From positions 1 through 41,564 of the forward strand of contig SVPU01000013.1 in NCBI GenBank assembly GCA_015065685.1: 41,564 nt of DNA, given 5' to 3'. Made by a program: the position numbers and the translations under genes. Below the pieces are notes generated by a model. That model had not been told where the DNA came from, searched no databases, and saw only the letters and a list, made by a program, of their open reading frames with translations. Every line of letters starts with the position of its first letter. The first letter of the stretch is position 1. This DNA is from Oscillospiraceae bacterium. GTDB lineage: Bacteria; Bacillota; Clostridia; Oscillospirales; Acutalibacteraceae. Shown in pieces: positions 17,002 through 25,201 of the stretch.

Positions 17002-18393
17002 ATGTTAAAAAATAAAGATGTTAATATGCTTAGCGGTCCACTTTTTAAAAACATCGTTTTGTTTACAGTGCCGATAATTATAACCAATTTTCTGCAGCTC
17101 GTTTTTAACACAGCCGATTTAATTATTGTTGGGAGATTCTGCGGCAGTGTTTCGGTTGCGGCTGTAGGTGCTACGTCATCGTTAACACATTTAATGATAA
17201 ATCTTTTTATAGGACTTTCTGTAGGCGCGGGTATATCGGCAGCACAGGCAATAGGCGCAAGGGATGAGGACCAAGTAAAACGAATTGTTCATACAGCAGT
17301 TCCCGTTGCGGTTATAAGCGGAATAATTATAACCGTTGTTGGCGTTTTGGGTGCGGAATATTTGCTTGAGCTTATGGAAACACCTAAAGAAGTGTTCTCA
17401 CTTTCTGTTTTGTATCTTCGAATTTATTTTGCGGGCATCACCGCCACAATGGTTTATAATTTCAGTGCGGCGATTTTGAGGGCAGCAGGGGATACCCGAT
17501 CTCCACTCACTTTTCTGCTTTTATCAGGTGTTTTTAATGTAATTTTAAATGTTGTTTTCGTAACGGTTTTTGATATGACTGTAGATGGTGTTGCATTAGC
17601 AACGGTAATTTCACAGATTTTGTCGGCAACTTTAACAGTCAGAGCGCTTATGAAAAGAACAGATGCCTGTAAATTAATATTAAAGGAAATACATATATAT
17701 AAGGAGCCGCTTATTAAGTTTATAAAAATCGGAATTCCTGCCGGTATACAAAATTGTACTTTTTCGATTTCAAATGTTATAATTCAGTCTTCGGTAAATT
17801 CCTTTGGTCAGGCGGCCATTGCGGGAAATTCCGCAGGGGTGAATATTGCAGGTTATATTAATGCTGTAATGATTGCATTTCAGCAGACAACTGTTAATTT
17901 TGTAGGACAGAATGAGGGAAATAATAATTATAAACGGATTAAGAAAATATACGCTATGTGTCTTGCACTTGTTTTTGTCATTGAAGCACTTATGGGCGCT
18001 TTGGCATTTATTTACAGAAAACCGTTGCTTTCGCTTTTTATAACCGATTCTTCCGAGGCGATTGCAATAGGTACTTTAAGAATAGGAATAGTTTGTACGA
18101 CTCAATTTCTGCTGGGTTTAATGGAGGTTACAACAGGTACTATAAGGGGCATGGGTGTTTCGCTTGCTCCAATGGCATCAAGCATGATTGGTGTGTGCGG
18201 GTTTAGAATTCTTTGGATATTCACCATTTTCAGAATTCCTGACTATCATTCGGTTACCTCAATTTTTGTTTCTTACCCGATTTCATGGTTTTTAACATTC
18301 CTCATCGAATTGATAATATTCACAGTAATAATAAAATATAAGCAAGAAAAATATAAACAAATAAAAGAACAAGTTTTGCTTGACAAATTGTAG
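17002..18393 (+). CDS. MATE family multidrug / cation efflux protein
   Basis: Integral membrane exporter of 463 residues with about twelve hydrophobic segments in two similar halves. It begins MLSGPLFKNIVLFTVPIIIT, a typical MATE N-terminus, and has AAILRAAGDTRSPL near the end of the first half, the conserved R-A-x-G-D motif. It would use a Na+ or H+ gradient to expel cationic compounds, but the substrate cannot be read from sequence. The ribosome site is weak (GAAGTGA). The C-terminal tail is short and lysine-rich. It stands alone between the clpX terminator and the rplU promoter, which overlaps its 3' end. Confidence 0.92.
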   Translation: MLKNKDVNMLSGPLFKNIVLFTVPIIITNFLQLVFNTADLIIVGRFCGSVSVAAVGATSSLTHLMINLFIGLSVGAGISAAQAIGARDEDQVKRIVHTAVPVAVISGIIITVVGVLGAEYLLELMETPKEVFSLSVLYLRIYFAGITATMVYNFSAAILRAAGDTRSPLTFLLLSGVFNVILNVVFVTVFDMTVDGVALATVISQILSATLTVRALMKRTDACKLILKEIHIYKEPLIKFIKIGIPAGIQNCTFSISNVIIQSSVNSFGQAAIAGNSAGVNIAGYINAVMIAFQQTTVNFVGQNEGNNNYKRIKKIYAMCLALVFVIEALMGALAFIYRKPLLSLFITDSSEAIAIGTLRIGIVCTTQFLLGLMEVTTGTIRGMGVSLAPMASSMIGVCGFRILWIFTIFRIPDYHSVTSIFVSYPISWFLTFLIELIIFTVIIKYKQEKYKQIKEQVLLDKL

Positions 18394-18408
18394 TTAGCGT
18401 GGTAAAAT
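18380..18408 (+). promoter_or_regulatory. SigA-type promoter of rplU operon
   Basis: Consensus TTGACA (18380-18385), a 17-base spacer and TAAAAT (18403-18408). It lies over the end of the MATE gene. Confidence 0.85.
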
Positions 18409-18410
18409 GT

Positions 18411-18488
18411 GTAAGCCGCATATTGTGGGCTTTTTAAAGTTGCGCCAAAAAGGTGCACGCCTTCCGTAGCGAGACTGAAAAAAGAAGC
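18411..18488 (+). promoter_or_regulatory. L21 ribosomal-protein leader of rplU
   Basis: The untranslated region contains an AAGCC...GGGCTTTTT hairpin and the segment around AGGTGCACGCCTTCCGTAGC at 18449-18468, characteristic of Firmicutes L21 leaders. It likely gives feedback control by L21. I recognise it by sequence pattern and position, without a covariance search. Confidence 0.7.
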
Positions 18489-18500
18489 AGGTGGAAAAAG

Positions 18501-18806
18501 ATGTACGCAATTATCGAAACAGGCGGAAAGCAGTACCGTGTTCAGAACGGTGACGTTATTTACGTTGAGAAGCTTGAAGCTCAGGTTGATGAGGAAGTTA
18601 CCTTCGACAAGGTTGTTGCTGTAAACAACAGAACTTTAAAGGTTGGTAAGCCTTATGTGAAGGATGCTTTTGTTAAGGGTACTGTTCTTAAGAACGGTAA
18701 GGGTAAGAAAATCACAGTATTTACTTACAAACCCAAGAAGGGCAGCGCACGCAAAATGGGTCACAGACAGCCTTACACTAAAGTTCAGATTACCGAGATT
18801 GGTTAA
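18501..18806 (+). CDS. rplU: 50S ribosomal protein L21
   Basis: Large-subunit protein of 101 residues that binds 23S rRNA. The N-terminus [20 protein letters not shown] and the C-terminal [14 protein letters not shown] are canonical. The start is ATG 18501 behind AGGTGG; an ATG at 18453 lies inside the leader RNA and is not the start. It opens the conserved trio rplU-prp-rpmA, with prp 2 bases downstream. Confidence 0.97.
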   Translation: MYAIIETGGKQYRVQNGDVIYVEKLEAQVDEEVTFDKVVAVNNRTLKVGKPYVKDAFVKGTVLKNGKGKKITVFTYKPKKGSARKMGHRQPYTKVQITEIG

Positions 18807-18808
18807 TT

Positions 18809-19141
18809 ATGACTAGTGTAAAATTTCTGGCTGATGAAAATGGTCTTTATGGCTTTGAAATCAGCGGTCACAGTTCAAGAAACGGTGACGATGAAATCGG
18901 AAAAATAGTTTGTTCTGCGGTTTCAAGTGCAGCGTATATGGCTGCAAACACCATAACCGAAATAATAGGTGATAAAGCCGATGCGGTAGTAGATGAAGCG
19001 GTAATGAGATTTAAGGTTTTAAATCCGAGTGAGGCTTCTAAAGTGGTGCTAAAAGGTTTGGAATTGCATTTAAGAGAGCTATCCGATGACTACAGTAATA
19101 ACATCAAAATTTACGGAGGTGCAAATTATGTTAAAGATTAA
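18809..19141 (+). CDS. prp: ribosomal-processing cysteine protease Prp
   Basis: Cleaves the N-terminal extension of L27 in Firmicutes, which is needed before L27 can function. The 110-residue protein shows the catalytic pair His21 (ISGHSSRNG) and Cys35 ([10 protein letters not shown]). It lies between rplU and rpmA, overlapping rpmA by 14 bases. The partner L27 here does carry the expected cleavable N-terminus, which supports the call. The old name for the family is YsxB. Confidence 0.95.
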   Translation: MTSVKFLADENGLYGFEISGHSSRNGDDEIGKIVCSAVSSAAYMAANTITEIIGDKADAVVDEAVMRFKVLNPSEASKVVLKGLELHLRELSDDYSNNIKIYGGANYVKD

Positions 19142-19406
19142 CATTCAGTTATTCGCTCATAAAAAGGGTGTGGGTTCAACTAAGAACGGCCGTGACAGTG
19201 AGTCCAAGCGTTTAGGTGTTAAACGTGCAGATGGTCAGTTCGTTTTAGCAGGTAATATCTTAGTTCGCCAAAGAGGAACTCATATTCACGCTGGTAATAA
19301 CGTTGGTCGTGGTTCAGACGATACACTTTTTGCTCTTATCGATGGTAAAGTAAAGTTTGAGCGTTTGGGCAGAGACCGTAAGCAGGTAAGCATTTACGCT
19401 GAATAA
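19128..19406 (+). CDS. rpmA: 50S ribosomal protein L27 with Prp-cleavable N-terminal extension
   Basis: L27 reaches the peptidyl-transferase centre with its N-terminus. The 92-residue precursor begins [20 protein letters not shown]. By analogy with characterised Firmicutes L27, Prp cuts after the IQLF segment and exposes AHKKG, the mature N-terminus. ATG 19128 has ACGGAGG upstream and lies inside the 3' end of prp. A strong terminator follows. Confidence 0.97.
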   Translation: MLKINIQLFAHKKGVGSTKNGRDSESKRLGVKRADGQFVLAGNILVRQRGTHIHAGNNVGRGSDDTLFALIDGKVKFERLGRDRKQVSIYAE

Positions 19407-19428
19407 GGCTGCTTTGAATCAAGAAACG

Positions 19429-19464
19429 AATCCGAGTGCTCTCAGCGCTCGGATTTATTTTTTA
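19429..19464 (+). terminator. terminator after rpmA
   Basis: A 12-bp stem (19429-19440 with 19444-19455, one G-T wobble) and a 3-base loop, followed by TATTTTTT. Confidence 0.9.
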
Positions 19465-19489
19465 AAATATTCTGAAAGGAATAAATGTT

Positions 19490-19882
19490 ATGAAAATCTG
19501 TCATGTTTGTGGTAAGGAATACGAGGATAATGCAGAAGTTTGTTCTGTGTGCGGAGCGGTATTAAAAACCGAGCAAGAGCTTTTGGCAGAAAAAGAAACG
19601 GATGTGTTAGAAAATCCCGTTTTATTAGCATCTTTTGAGGATATCGTGTCGCAAGAAATTTTCAAGGATATACTAAAAGATAACGGAATACTATTTACAG
19701 ATGATTCTGCTTTAGATGACGGAAGTATGCAGGTTGTTTTTGGTGGAAATTTGGTTGTGGGAAAAATTTTTGTTTCTTCAAAGGATTTTGACAAGGCAAA
19801 TGAACTTTTCACAGAGTTTTTAGAGTCTGAAACGGATTTTGAAGACTTTTTCGAAGAAAATGAGACAGATGGAGAAGACTGA
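19490..19882 (+). CDS. zinc-ribbon protein with DUF2007-like domain
   Basis: A 130-residue protein of unknown function. Residues 1-30 form a zinc ribbon with two C-x-x-C knuckles (CHVCGKEY and CSVCGAVL). Residues about 45-112 resemble the next protein: Q-E-I-F-K-D-I-L-K-D-N-G-I, then F-G-G-N-L-V-V-G-K-I-F-V and a D-F-D-K-A-N-E-L-F helix. This matches the DUF2007 style (putative signal transducing fold). The C-terminus is very acidic. GAAAGGA precedes the ATG. It runs straight into the next gene (one-base overlap) and then obgE. Confidence 0.7.
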   Translation: MKICHVCGKEYEDNAEVCSVCGAVLKTEQELLAEKETDVLENPVLLASFEDIVSQEIFKDILKDNGILFTDDSALDDGSMQVVFGGNLVVGKIFVSSKDFDKANELFTEFLESETDFEDFFEENETDGED

Positions 19883-20166
19883 TGTTTTTTAAAAGAAAAA
19901 AAGAGCAAGATGAGATAGTTTTGGCTGAGGCTATTGCCAATACTGTGGATTCCGAGATTTTTCAAGGTATATTGCGTGAAAATAATATACCCTTTATATG
20001 TCGTCAACAAGGCGCAAGTGGATATTTAAAGCTCATTTATGGCGGCTTGTTCGCAGTTGACCATATTTATGTTAATAAAAACGATCTTGAAAAAGCAAAA
20101 GAATTGTATGAGTCTTTTGTTAAAGCTAATGAAGATATCGAGATACTCGACAGTGAGGAAAAATAA
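19882..20166 (+). CDS. DUF2007-like small protein
   Basis: A 94-residue protein that resembles the upstream neighbour without its zinc ribbon: S-E-I-F-Q-G-I-L-R-E-N-N-I-P-F, then Y-G-G-L-F-A-V-D-H-I-Y-V and D-L-E-K-A-K-E-L-Y. The pair probably arose by tandem duplication. DUF2007 proteins have a ferredoxin-like fold related to PII-type signalling domains, but no ligand or partner is known. The stop shares a base with the obgE start, so all three are translationally coupled. Confidence 0.7.
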   Translation: MFFKRKKEQDEIVLAEAIANTVDSEIFQGILRENNIPFICRQQGASGYLKLIYGGLFAVDHIYVNKNDLEKAKELYESFVKANEDIEILDSEEK

Positions 20167-21434
20167 TGTTTGTTGATATAGCGAAAATACATTTAAAGGC
20201 CGGTAAGGGTGGCGATGGTGCCGTATCTTTCCATAGAGAAAAATATGTGGCAGCAGGCGGACCCGATGGCGGCGACGGTGGCAGGGGAGGAAACATTGTC
20301 TTCAAGGCAGACAGTAACCTTTCAACTCTCGCAGATTTCCGTTATAAAAGAAAATATGTTGCAGAATCGGGTCAAAACGGTGGCACTTCGCGCTGCACAG
20401 GAAAAAGTGCACCTGACCTTATTATATCGGTTCCGGTTGGAACACTTGTTAAAGAGAGCGAAACGGGCAGAATTATTGCTGATATTTCTGATGAGGAACC
20501 CGTAATCATCGCAAAAGGCGGTAACGGCGGTTGGGGTAACCAGCATTTTGCCACTTCCACACGGCAGATTCCGCGTTTTGCAAAAAGCGGCGCTGCGGGT
20601 GAAGAGCTTGATGTAACACTCGAGCTTAAGCTTTTGGCCGATGTGGGCCTTATCGGTTTCCCAAATGTTGGAAAATCAACCTTGGTTTCGGTTGTGAGTG
20701 AGGCTAAGCCCAAAATTGCTAACTATCATTTCACAACACTAACACCCGTGTTGGGCGTGGTTAGAATGGGCGAGGGTTCATCATTTGTTATGGCCGATAT
20801 CCCCGGTCTTATTGAGGGCGCGGGCGAGGGAATAGGCCTTGGCCACGAATTTTTGCGCCATGTTGAGCGTTGCCGTATGCTTTTGCATGTGATTGATGTT
20901 TCAGGCAGTGAGGGAAGAGACCCGATTGACGATTTTAATAAAATCAATCACGAATTAGAGGTTTTTAGCAGTGAGCTTGCAAAACAACCTCAGATAGTTG
21001 TGGGTAACAAATGCGACCTTATCGATGAGGCTGAGGTTAAGCGTTTGGCTGAACATTTTGAAAATTTGGGTTATAAATTCTTTCCAATTATGGCGGCTAT
21101 CGCTGAGGGTACTGATGAGCTTATCAATACCGTTGCGGCTGAGCTTACAAAGCTTCCGCCAATTCTTAAATATGAGGCAGAGCCGAAACCTGAAATGGAA
21201 ATTAAACTCAAAAAGGATTTCACAATCCGTGTGGATAACGGAATCTTTTATGTTGAAAATTGTGATTGGCTCGATGATGTTATGAACAGGGTAGACCCTG
21301 ATGATTATGAATCGTTACAGTATTTTGAAAGAGAACTCAGACAAAGCGGTATTATTAAGGCCTTAGAAGATGCCGGTGTTACTGAGGGCGACACTGTAAA
21401 TGTGCTCGATGTTGAGTTTGATTTCGTGCCGTAG
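20166..21434 (+). CDS. obgE: Obg family GTPase
   Basis: Essential GTPase linked to 50S assembly and stress or sporulation signalling. The 422-residue protein has the glycine-rich Obg fold (about 1-158, with PDGGDGGRGG), a G domain with P-loop GFPNVGKST at 164-172, DIPGLIEGA (G3) and NKCD (G4), and the C-terminal OCT domain (about 345-422) common in Firmicutes. It starts on ATG 20166, overlapping the upstream stop by one base, and is followed by mrnC after 8 bases. Confidence 0.97.
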   Translation: MFVDIAKIHLKAGKGGDGAVSFHREKYVAAGGPDGGDGGRGGNIVFKADSNLSTLADFRYKRKYVAESGQNGGTSRCTGKSAPDLIISVPVGTLVKESETGRIIADISDEEPVIIAKGGNGGWGNQHFATSTRQIPRFAKSGAAGEELDVTLELKLLADVGLIGFPNVGKSTLVSVVSEAKPKIANYHFTTLTPVLGVVRMGEGSSFVMADIPGLIEGAGEGIGLGHEFLRHVERCRMLLHVIDVSGSEGRDPIDDFNKINHELEVFSSELAKQPQIVVGNKCDLIDEAEVKRLAEHFENLGYKFFPIMAAIAEGTDELINTVAAELTKLPPILKYEAEPKPEMEIKLKKDFTIRVDNGIFYVENCDWLDDVMNRVDPDDYESLQYFERELRQSGIIKALEDAGVTEGDTVNVLDVEFDFVP

Positions 21435-21442
21435 GTGAAAAA

Positions 21443-21826
21443 ATGGAAAATGTTAATTTATTGAGCCCTTCGGTGCTTTGCTTTGTGGGAGATGCGGTTT
21501 ACGGGCTTTTGGTAAGAGAAAAGCTGGCTGAAATAAACCGACCTTCAGGTGAGCTGCACAAGCTTTCGGTTGTAATGGTTAACGCCACCGCACAAGCTAA
21601 GGCTTATAAAATAATCGAGCCTTTGCTTACCGAAAAAGAAGAGGCCATTTTCAAAAGAGGCAGAAATTTTCATACCTCGAACACACCGAAACATTCAACC
21701 GCGGGGGAGTATCATACCGCAACGGGACTTGAATGTCTTTTTGGGTTTCTTTATTTAGTTGGAGAAAAAGAGAGAATAAAAGAGATTTTTAATATGATTT
21801 GGGAGGAAAGTAGAAATGAAGCTTAA
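21443..21826 (+). CDS. mrnC: Mini-ribonuclease 3
   Basis: Ribonuclease III-like enzyme without a dsRNA-binding domain, which matures 23S rRNA ends in Firmicutes. The 127-residue protein has FVGDAVYGLLVRE (catalytic Asp17), KRGRNFHTSNTPKH, and the second acidic motif GLECLFGFLYL. The length is typical. It usually lies near cysS/rlmB in Bacillus, while here it follows obgE. The MFS gene start overlaps its end by 11 bases. Confidence 0.94.
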   Translation: MENVNLLSPSVLCFVGDAVYGLLVREKLAEINRPSGELHKLSVVMVNATAQAKAYKIIEPLLTEKEEAIFKRGRNFHTSNTPKHSTAGEYHTATGLECLFGFLYLVGEKERIKEIFNMIWEESRNEA

Positions 21827-23108
21827 TTACAAACGCACGATTCTTATAGGATTTGCTTTTATGTCTATTTTAGCGTTTTGGCAGTTTTATGACCAAGTAA
21901 TTCCTTATGTTTTAGAAAAGGTTTTTGGTTTAAAAACCTTGTTTGCAAATTCTATAATGGCTATTGATAATGTTCTTGCAATTTTTATGTTACCTCTTTT
22001 TGGTGCGATTTCTGACCGTACTAATACTAAACTTGGGAAAAGAACACCCTATATTCTTTTTGGAACCATTGCGGCTGTGATTTTGCTTGTGCTTTTAGGC
22101 TTGTTTGAGGAATCGGTTCACTTCTTAGGATTTATGATAACACTCTTTTTGCTATTGGTTACAATGGCAGTTTATAGAACCCCTGCCGTTGCATATATGC
22201 CTGATGTTACCGAAAAATCCCTCAGGAGTAAGGCAAATGCTATTATAAATCTCGTTGGATATATAGGCGGTATTTTCGCAACGGTTGTTATGATGTTTAT
22301 GCTGAAAAGTGAAAAGAATTCCGAGGGGGAAAAGGTTTATTCGGCTGACCAATCTTTCTTGCCTGTTTTCATAGTAATAGCTATATTTATGTTGGTTTCG
22401 GTTTTGATTATGGTTTTAAGCATAAAAGAAAACAAGCTTCCTCATGTTGTTGGTCAAGAGGAAAAGGTTGAAAAAAATCAGCAGAAACTTTCAAAACCCG
22501 TTTTCAAAAGCTTGGTTTTGATTTTGGCTTCGGTTTTCCTTTGGTTTATGGCTTATAATGCTGTTACAACCGCTTTTTCAAGATATTGCGTTAATGTTTG
22601 GAAAACCGATTTAGGAACCTCTTCAAGTTATCTTTTGGTTGCAACCATTGCGGCCATTGCGGCGTTTGTTCCGCTTGGATTTTTATCAAGTGCAGTTGGA
22701 AGAAAGAAAACCGTTCTTATTGGGATACTTCTTATGACCGTCTGTTACGCAGTCGCTATATTTATTAAGCACCAAACACCAATAATGTATGCTATTTTTG
22801 GACTTGTTGGTATTGGATGGGCGGCCATAAATGTTAACTCATATCCAATGGTTGTTGAGATGAGTAACGGTTCCGATGTTGGTAAATATACAGGATTTTA
22901 TTATACTTTTTCAATGGCAGCCCAAATAACAACTCCTTTACTTTCGGGCTTACTTATTGATGAATTAGGTTGGGGATATTCTATTTTATTCCCTTATGCA
23001 GTTGTTTTTTCTATTCTTTCATTCACAACTATGTTGTTTGTAAAACACGGTGATTCGAAACCTATAGCAAAGAAAGATTTATTGGAAAATTTTGATTTAG
23101 AGGATTAA
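21816..23108 (+). CDS. MFS transporter, SLC45/GPH sugar-type
   Basis: Membrane transporter of 430 residues with about twelve hydrophobic segments. The loop between segments 2 and 3 reads AISDRTNTKLGKRTPYIL, which resembles the sugar/cation symporters of the GPH and sucrose-transporter (SLC45) families. The substrate is not determinable; glycosides or disaccharides are plausible. GGGAGG precedes the ATG, which lies inside the mrnC 3' end, so it is probably co-transcribed with obgE-mrnC although functionally unrelated. Confidence 0.85.
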   Translation: MKLNYKRTILIGFAFMSILAFWQFYDQVIPYVLEKVFGLKTLFANSIMAIDNVLAIFMLPLFGAISDRTNTKLGKRTPYILFGTIAAVILLVLLGLFEESVHFLGFMITLFLLLVTMAVYRTPAVAYMPDVTEKSLRSKANAIINLVGYIGGIFATVVMMFMLKSEKNSEGEKVYSADQSFLPVFIVIAIFMLVSVLIMVLSIKENKLPHVVGQEEKVEKNQQKLSKPVFKSLVLILASVFLWFMAYNAVTTAFSRYCVNVWKTDLGTSSSYLLVATIAAIAAFVPLGFLSSAVGRKKTVLIGILLMTVCYAVAIFIKHQTPIMYAIFGLVGIGWAAINVNSYPMVVEMSNGSDVGKYTGFYYTFSMAAQITTPLLSGLLIDELGWGYSILFPYAVVFSILSFTTMLFVKHGDSKPIAKKDLLENFDLED

Positions 23109-23113
23109 TTTTA

Positions 23114-23911
23114 ATGACCCCTTTTATTATTCTCGCAATAGTTTTTTTAATTATTGTATTTATGTTGTTCCCGTCAACTAGGCGCCATCCCGACAGAAAA
23201 CTTCTTGAAAGTTTGTTTATCGCGCACAGAGGTCTTCATAACGCCAAAGAGGGAATTCCCGAAAATTCGATTCACGCATTTATCGAGGCTGTTGTTAACG
23301 GATATGCCATCGAAAACGATATTCACGTTACATCAGATGACGAGGTCGTGGTTTTTCACGATAACACTTTGGATAGAATGTGCGGTGTTTCGGGGAGGAT
23401 AGAGGATAAAACCTTATCAGAGCTTCGCGAGCTTAGACTGCTTGATACAAACGAGCGAATCCCAACCCTTAAGGAATGTCTTGAGGTTATTGATGGCAGA
23501 GTGCCGTTGCTTATCGAATTTAAGTGCGAAACGCTTGATTGCAGCAAGCTTTGTGAGGCGGCAAATAAAATATTGTCAGATTATAAGGGCATATATTTTA
23601 TTCAGTCCTTTAACCCCAGTGTTGTGCATTGGTATAAGAAAAACAATAAAAATGTGCTAAGGGGACAACTCGCGTTTCATTATAAGGGAAAAAGCTTATT
23701 AAAGCATACGATTAACAGATTCTTTGCGAATTTTTTGGTTAAACCTGATTTTGTGGCTTATGATCAAAAATATGCCGATGATTTCAGATTTAAACTTCAA
23801 AAGCTTTTCGGGGCAATGCCGATTGCCTGGACATTTAAAAGTGAAGAAGAGCTAAAAAGAGGTAAACTGAAGGTTAAAAGTTATATTTTTGAAAATTTCA
23901 GACCGAAATAA
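23114..23911 (+). CDS. glycerophosphodiester phosphodiesterase family protein
   Basis: Hydrolyses glycerophosphodiesters from membrane lipids or teichoic acids. The 265-residue protein begins with one transmembrane segment (about 3-20), so the catalytic domain is membrane-tethered. Active-site motifs are present: IAHRGLHN (His-Arg), PENSIHAF, ENDIHVT (Glu and His) and VVFHDNTLDR (catalytic His). It starts 5 bases after the MFS stop and ends at the 23.9-kb hairpin, closing the operon that began near 19.5 kb. Confidence 0.92.
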   Translation: MTPFIILAIVFLIIVFMLFPSTRRHPDRKLLESLFIAHRGLHNAKEGIPENSIHAFIEAVVNGYAIENDIHVTSDDEVVVFHDNTLDRMCGVSGRIEDKTLSELRELRLLDTNERIPTLKECLEVIDGRVPLLIEFKCETLDCSKLCEAANKILSDYKGIYFIQSFNPSVVHWYKKNNKNVLRGQLAFHYKGKSLLKHTINRFFANFLVKPDFVAYDQKYADDFRFKLQKLFGAMPIAWTFKSEEELKRGKLKVKSYIFENFRPK

Positions 23912-23945
23912 AAAAGGAGAGAGGCGGTTATCACCGTCTCTCTCT
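23911..23945. terminator. bidirectional terminator between the GDPD gene and the minus-strand tiny-ORF unit
   Basis: GAGAGAGGCGGT (23917-23928) pairs with ACCGTCTCTCTC (23933-23944) with one wobble and a 4-base loop. On the minus strand a CCTTTTTTA run follows directly, so it is a good terminator for the minus-strand unit; on the plus strand the tail is only TAAAATTATT. Confidence 0.8.
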
Positions 23946-23990
23946 AAAATTATTACAAAGTTATTTATACCCTGAAACTAAAATTATAAT

Positions 23991-24256
23991 TGTACATTGG
24001 AATCACCCATAAAAATTTATTTTGTTAAATATTTTCTCACAATCATAATATTCACCATTTGGGTTTATATAAAATTTCTTAAATTCAGAAATACTAAAAT
24101 TTTAAATTTAAACTGTGCATCGGACTCACCTTTATAATTTATTTTTCATCAAGACGAATTATTTTCATAACAGCATCACCGTTAATTTCTTTTGAATCTG
24201 AGCACTTAAAATTCTGAAACTAATTAAATTACTTCATTGGAATCACGCCTCTCGAG
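23991..24256 (-). repeat. three degenerate repeats, about 120 bp apart, each with a GGTGATTCCAATG-type core
   Basis: Read on the minus strand, the core occurs at 24235-24249, 24118-24130 and 23995-24008 (steps of 117 and 123 bp). Each core is preceded by an AAAATAA that closes a tiny ORF (about 9-12 codons, the first being the one at 24257-24295) and is followed by an A/T-rich AGTTTCAGAATT-like stretch. The GGTGA would fit as a ribosome site for the adjoining ATG. After two of the cores the ATG opens ORFs of only 8 and 10 codons (M-H-S-L-N-L-K-F and M-Y-N-Y-N-F-S-F-R-V); after the 24235 core it meets a stop within two codons. No longer protein is open here on either strand that I find credible. 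Confidence 0.65.
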
Positions 24257-24295
24257 TTATTTTTCAAAACTTGCAGGTGGAGCTTCTATTTTCAT
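24257..24295 (-). CDS. 12-residue leader-like ORF MKIEAPPASFEK
   Basis: A tiny minus-strand ORF with an unusually strong ribosome site (AAAGGAGG, GGAGG 10 bases before the ATG) and a perfect SigA promoter 30 bases further up. It is the first ORF of the transcript that includes the three repeats. It could be a leader peptide or a small functional peptide; no family is recognised. Confidence 0.45.
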   Translation of the reverse strand: MKIEAPPASFEK

Positions 24296-24327
24296 TTTGA
24301 GTTCTCCTCCTTTCCTTTTCTGATTTT

Positions 24328-24356
24328 ATTATAATGCAAAGTATACAATTTGTCAA
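24328..24356 (-). promoter_or_regulatory. consensus SigA promoter of the minus-strand tiny-ORF unit
   Basis: On the minus strand TTGACA (24351-24356), a 17-base spacer and TATAAT (24328-24333), a full match to consensus. It is divergent from the rplJ promoter about 100 bp away. Confidence 0.8.
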
Positions 24357-24456
24357 GCAAAAGTTAATAATTTTTGTTAAAAAATAATAATAAATTTCAA
24401 AAATTATACAAATTAATAAATTTGTGTAATAATTATAAAAAAACACAATAAAAACC

Positions 24457-24485
24457 TTGACAAACGGCTTTTGGTGTTGTATAAT
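24457..24485 (+). promoter_or_regulatory. consensus SigA promoter of rplJ-rplL
   Basis: TTGACA (24457-24462), 17 bases, TATAAT (24480-24485), as expected for a highly expressed ribosomal operon. Confidence 0.9.
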
Positions 24486-24494
24486 CTTAGTGTT

Positions 24495-24631
24495 GTATTC
24501 CAAAGACAGTAGGTGGCATTGTGCCGTAAGTTTAACGCCTACCGAGGTGCACGCAGAAATTTAACTTTATTTTTTTTATGTTATTTTTATGCCTGTTCCT
24601 TATGTCTTGGAACAGGCATTTATTGTTTTCT
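24495..24631 (+). promoter_or_regulatory. L10 leader with attenuator hairpin upstream of rplJ
   Basis: The 5' region has the classic L10-leader elements CAAAGACAGTAGGTGGC and CGCCTACCGAGGTGC, whose AGGTGGC/GCCTACC arms pair. A hairpin ATGCCTGTTCC/GGAACAGGCAT follows (24589-24622) with a T-rich tail, which can act as an attenuator. The L10(L12) complex is expected to bind and lower its own expression. Confidence 0.85.
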
Positions 24632-24646
24632 CGGAGGTGAAATACA

Positions 24647-25153
24647 TTGCCAAATGCATTAGTTTTAGAGAAAAAGCAGCAACAGGTTGCAGAGCTTGCT
24701 GAAAAGCTTTCTGCTGCAGTTACAGGTGTTTTAGTTGATTACAAGGGTATCACCGTTTCTGATGATACTAAGCTTCGTAAAGAGCTTCGCGAAGCAGGTA
24801 TTGATTATTTTGTTGTTAAAAACACAATTCTCAGCCGTGCGATTGAAGGAACTGCTCTTGACGAAATGAAATCAGTTCTCGAAGGAACAACAGCTATCGC
24901 TCTTTCGAATGAGGATTACACCGCAGCTGCAAGAATTCTCAGCAAATATGCTGAGTCTCACGAAAACTTTAAGGTTAAGTCCGGTTTTCTTGATGGCGAG
25001 GTTGTAGATGTTGCAACTATCGATTCACTCGCAAAACTGCCTTCCAAGGAAGTTCTTCTTGCAACAGTTTGCAGTGCCTTCCAGGCACCTATCGCGGCAT
25101 TTGCCCGTGCAGTTCAGGCTATCGTTGATAAAGACGGTTCTGACGCAGAATAA
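24647..25153 (+). CDS. rplJ: 50S ribosomal protein L10
   Basis: Base of the ribosomal stalk, binding 23S rRNA and the L7/L12 dimers. The 168-residue protein has the usual ALVLEKKQQQVAELAEKL start, DYFVVKNTILSRA and a C-terminal helix for L12 binding. It starts on TTG 24647 with GGAGGTGA 6 bases before, the only frame-consistent site that fits. It is followed by rplL. Confidence 0.97.
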   Translation: MPNALVLEKKQQQVAELAEKLSAAVTGVLVDYKGITVSDDTKLRKELREAGIDYFVVKNTILSRAIEGTALDEMKSVLEGTTAIALSNEDYTAAARILSKYAESHENFKVKSGFLDGEVVDVATIDSLAKLPSKEVLLATVCSAFQAPIAAFARAVQAIVDKDGSDAE

Positions 25154-25201
25154 TTAAATTAAAAAACAAAAACAAAAAAACATATTATGGAGGAAATTAA
25201 A

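Noticed and set aside
23995-24249. A longer minus-strand coding region if stop codons in the repeats were read through
   Set aside because: One repeat stays in frame through TAA and TAG to give about 30 residues, but the next copy is shifted and there is no sign of recoding, so I list only tiny ORFs.
23991-24256. CRISPR array
   Set aside because: The repeats are degenerate, only three in number, with a 120-bp period, and no cas genes are in the window.
24264-24503. 79-codon minus-strand open frame over the rplJ upstream region
   Set aside because: It spans the consensus promoters of both divergent units, has very AT-driven residue content (Ile, Phe, Tyr, Lys) and overlaps the well-placed 12-codon ORF in another frame.
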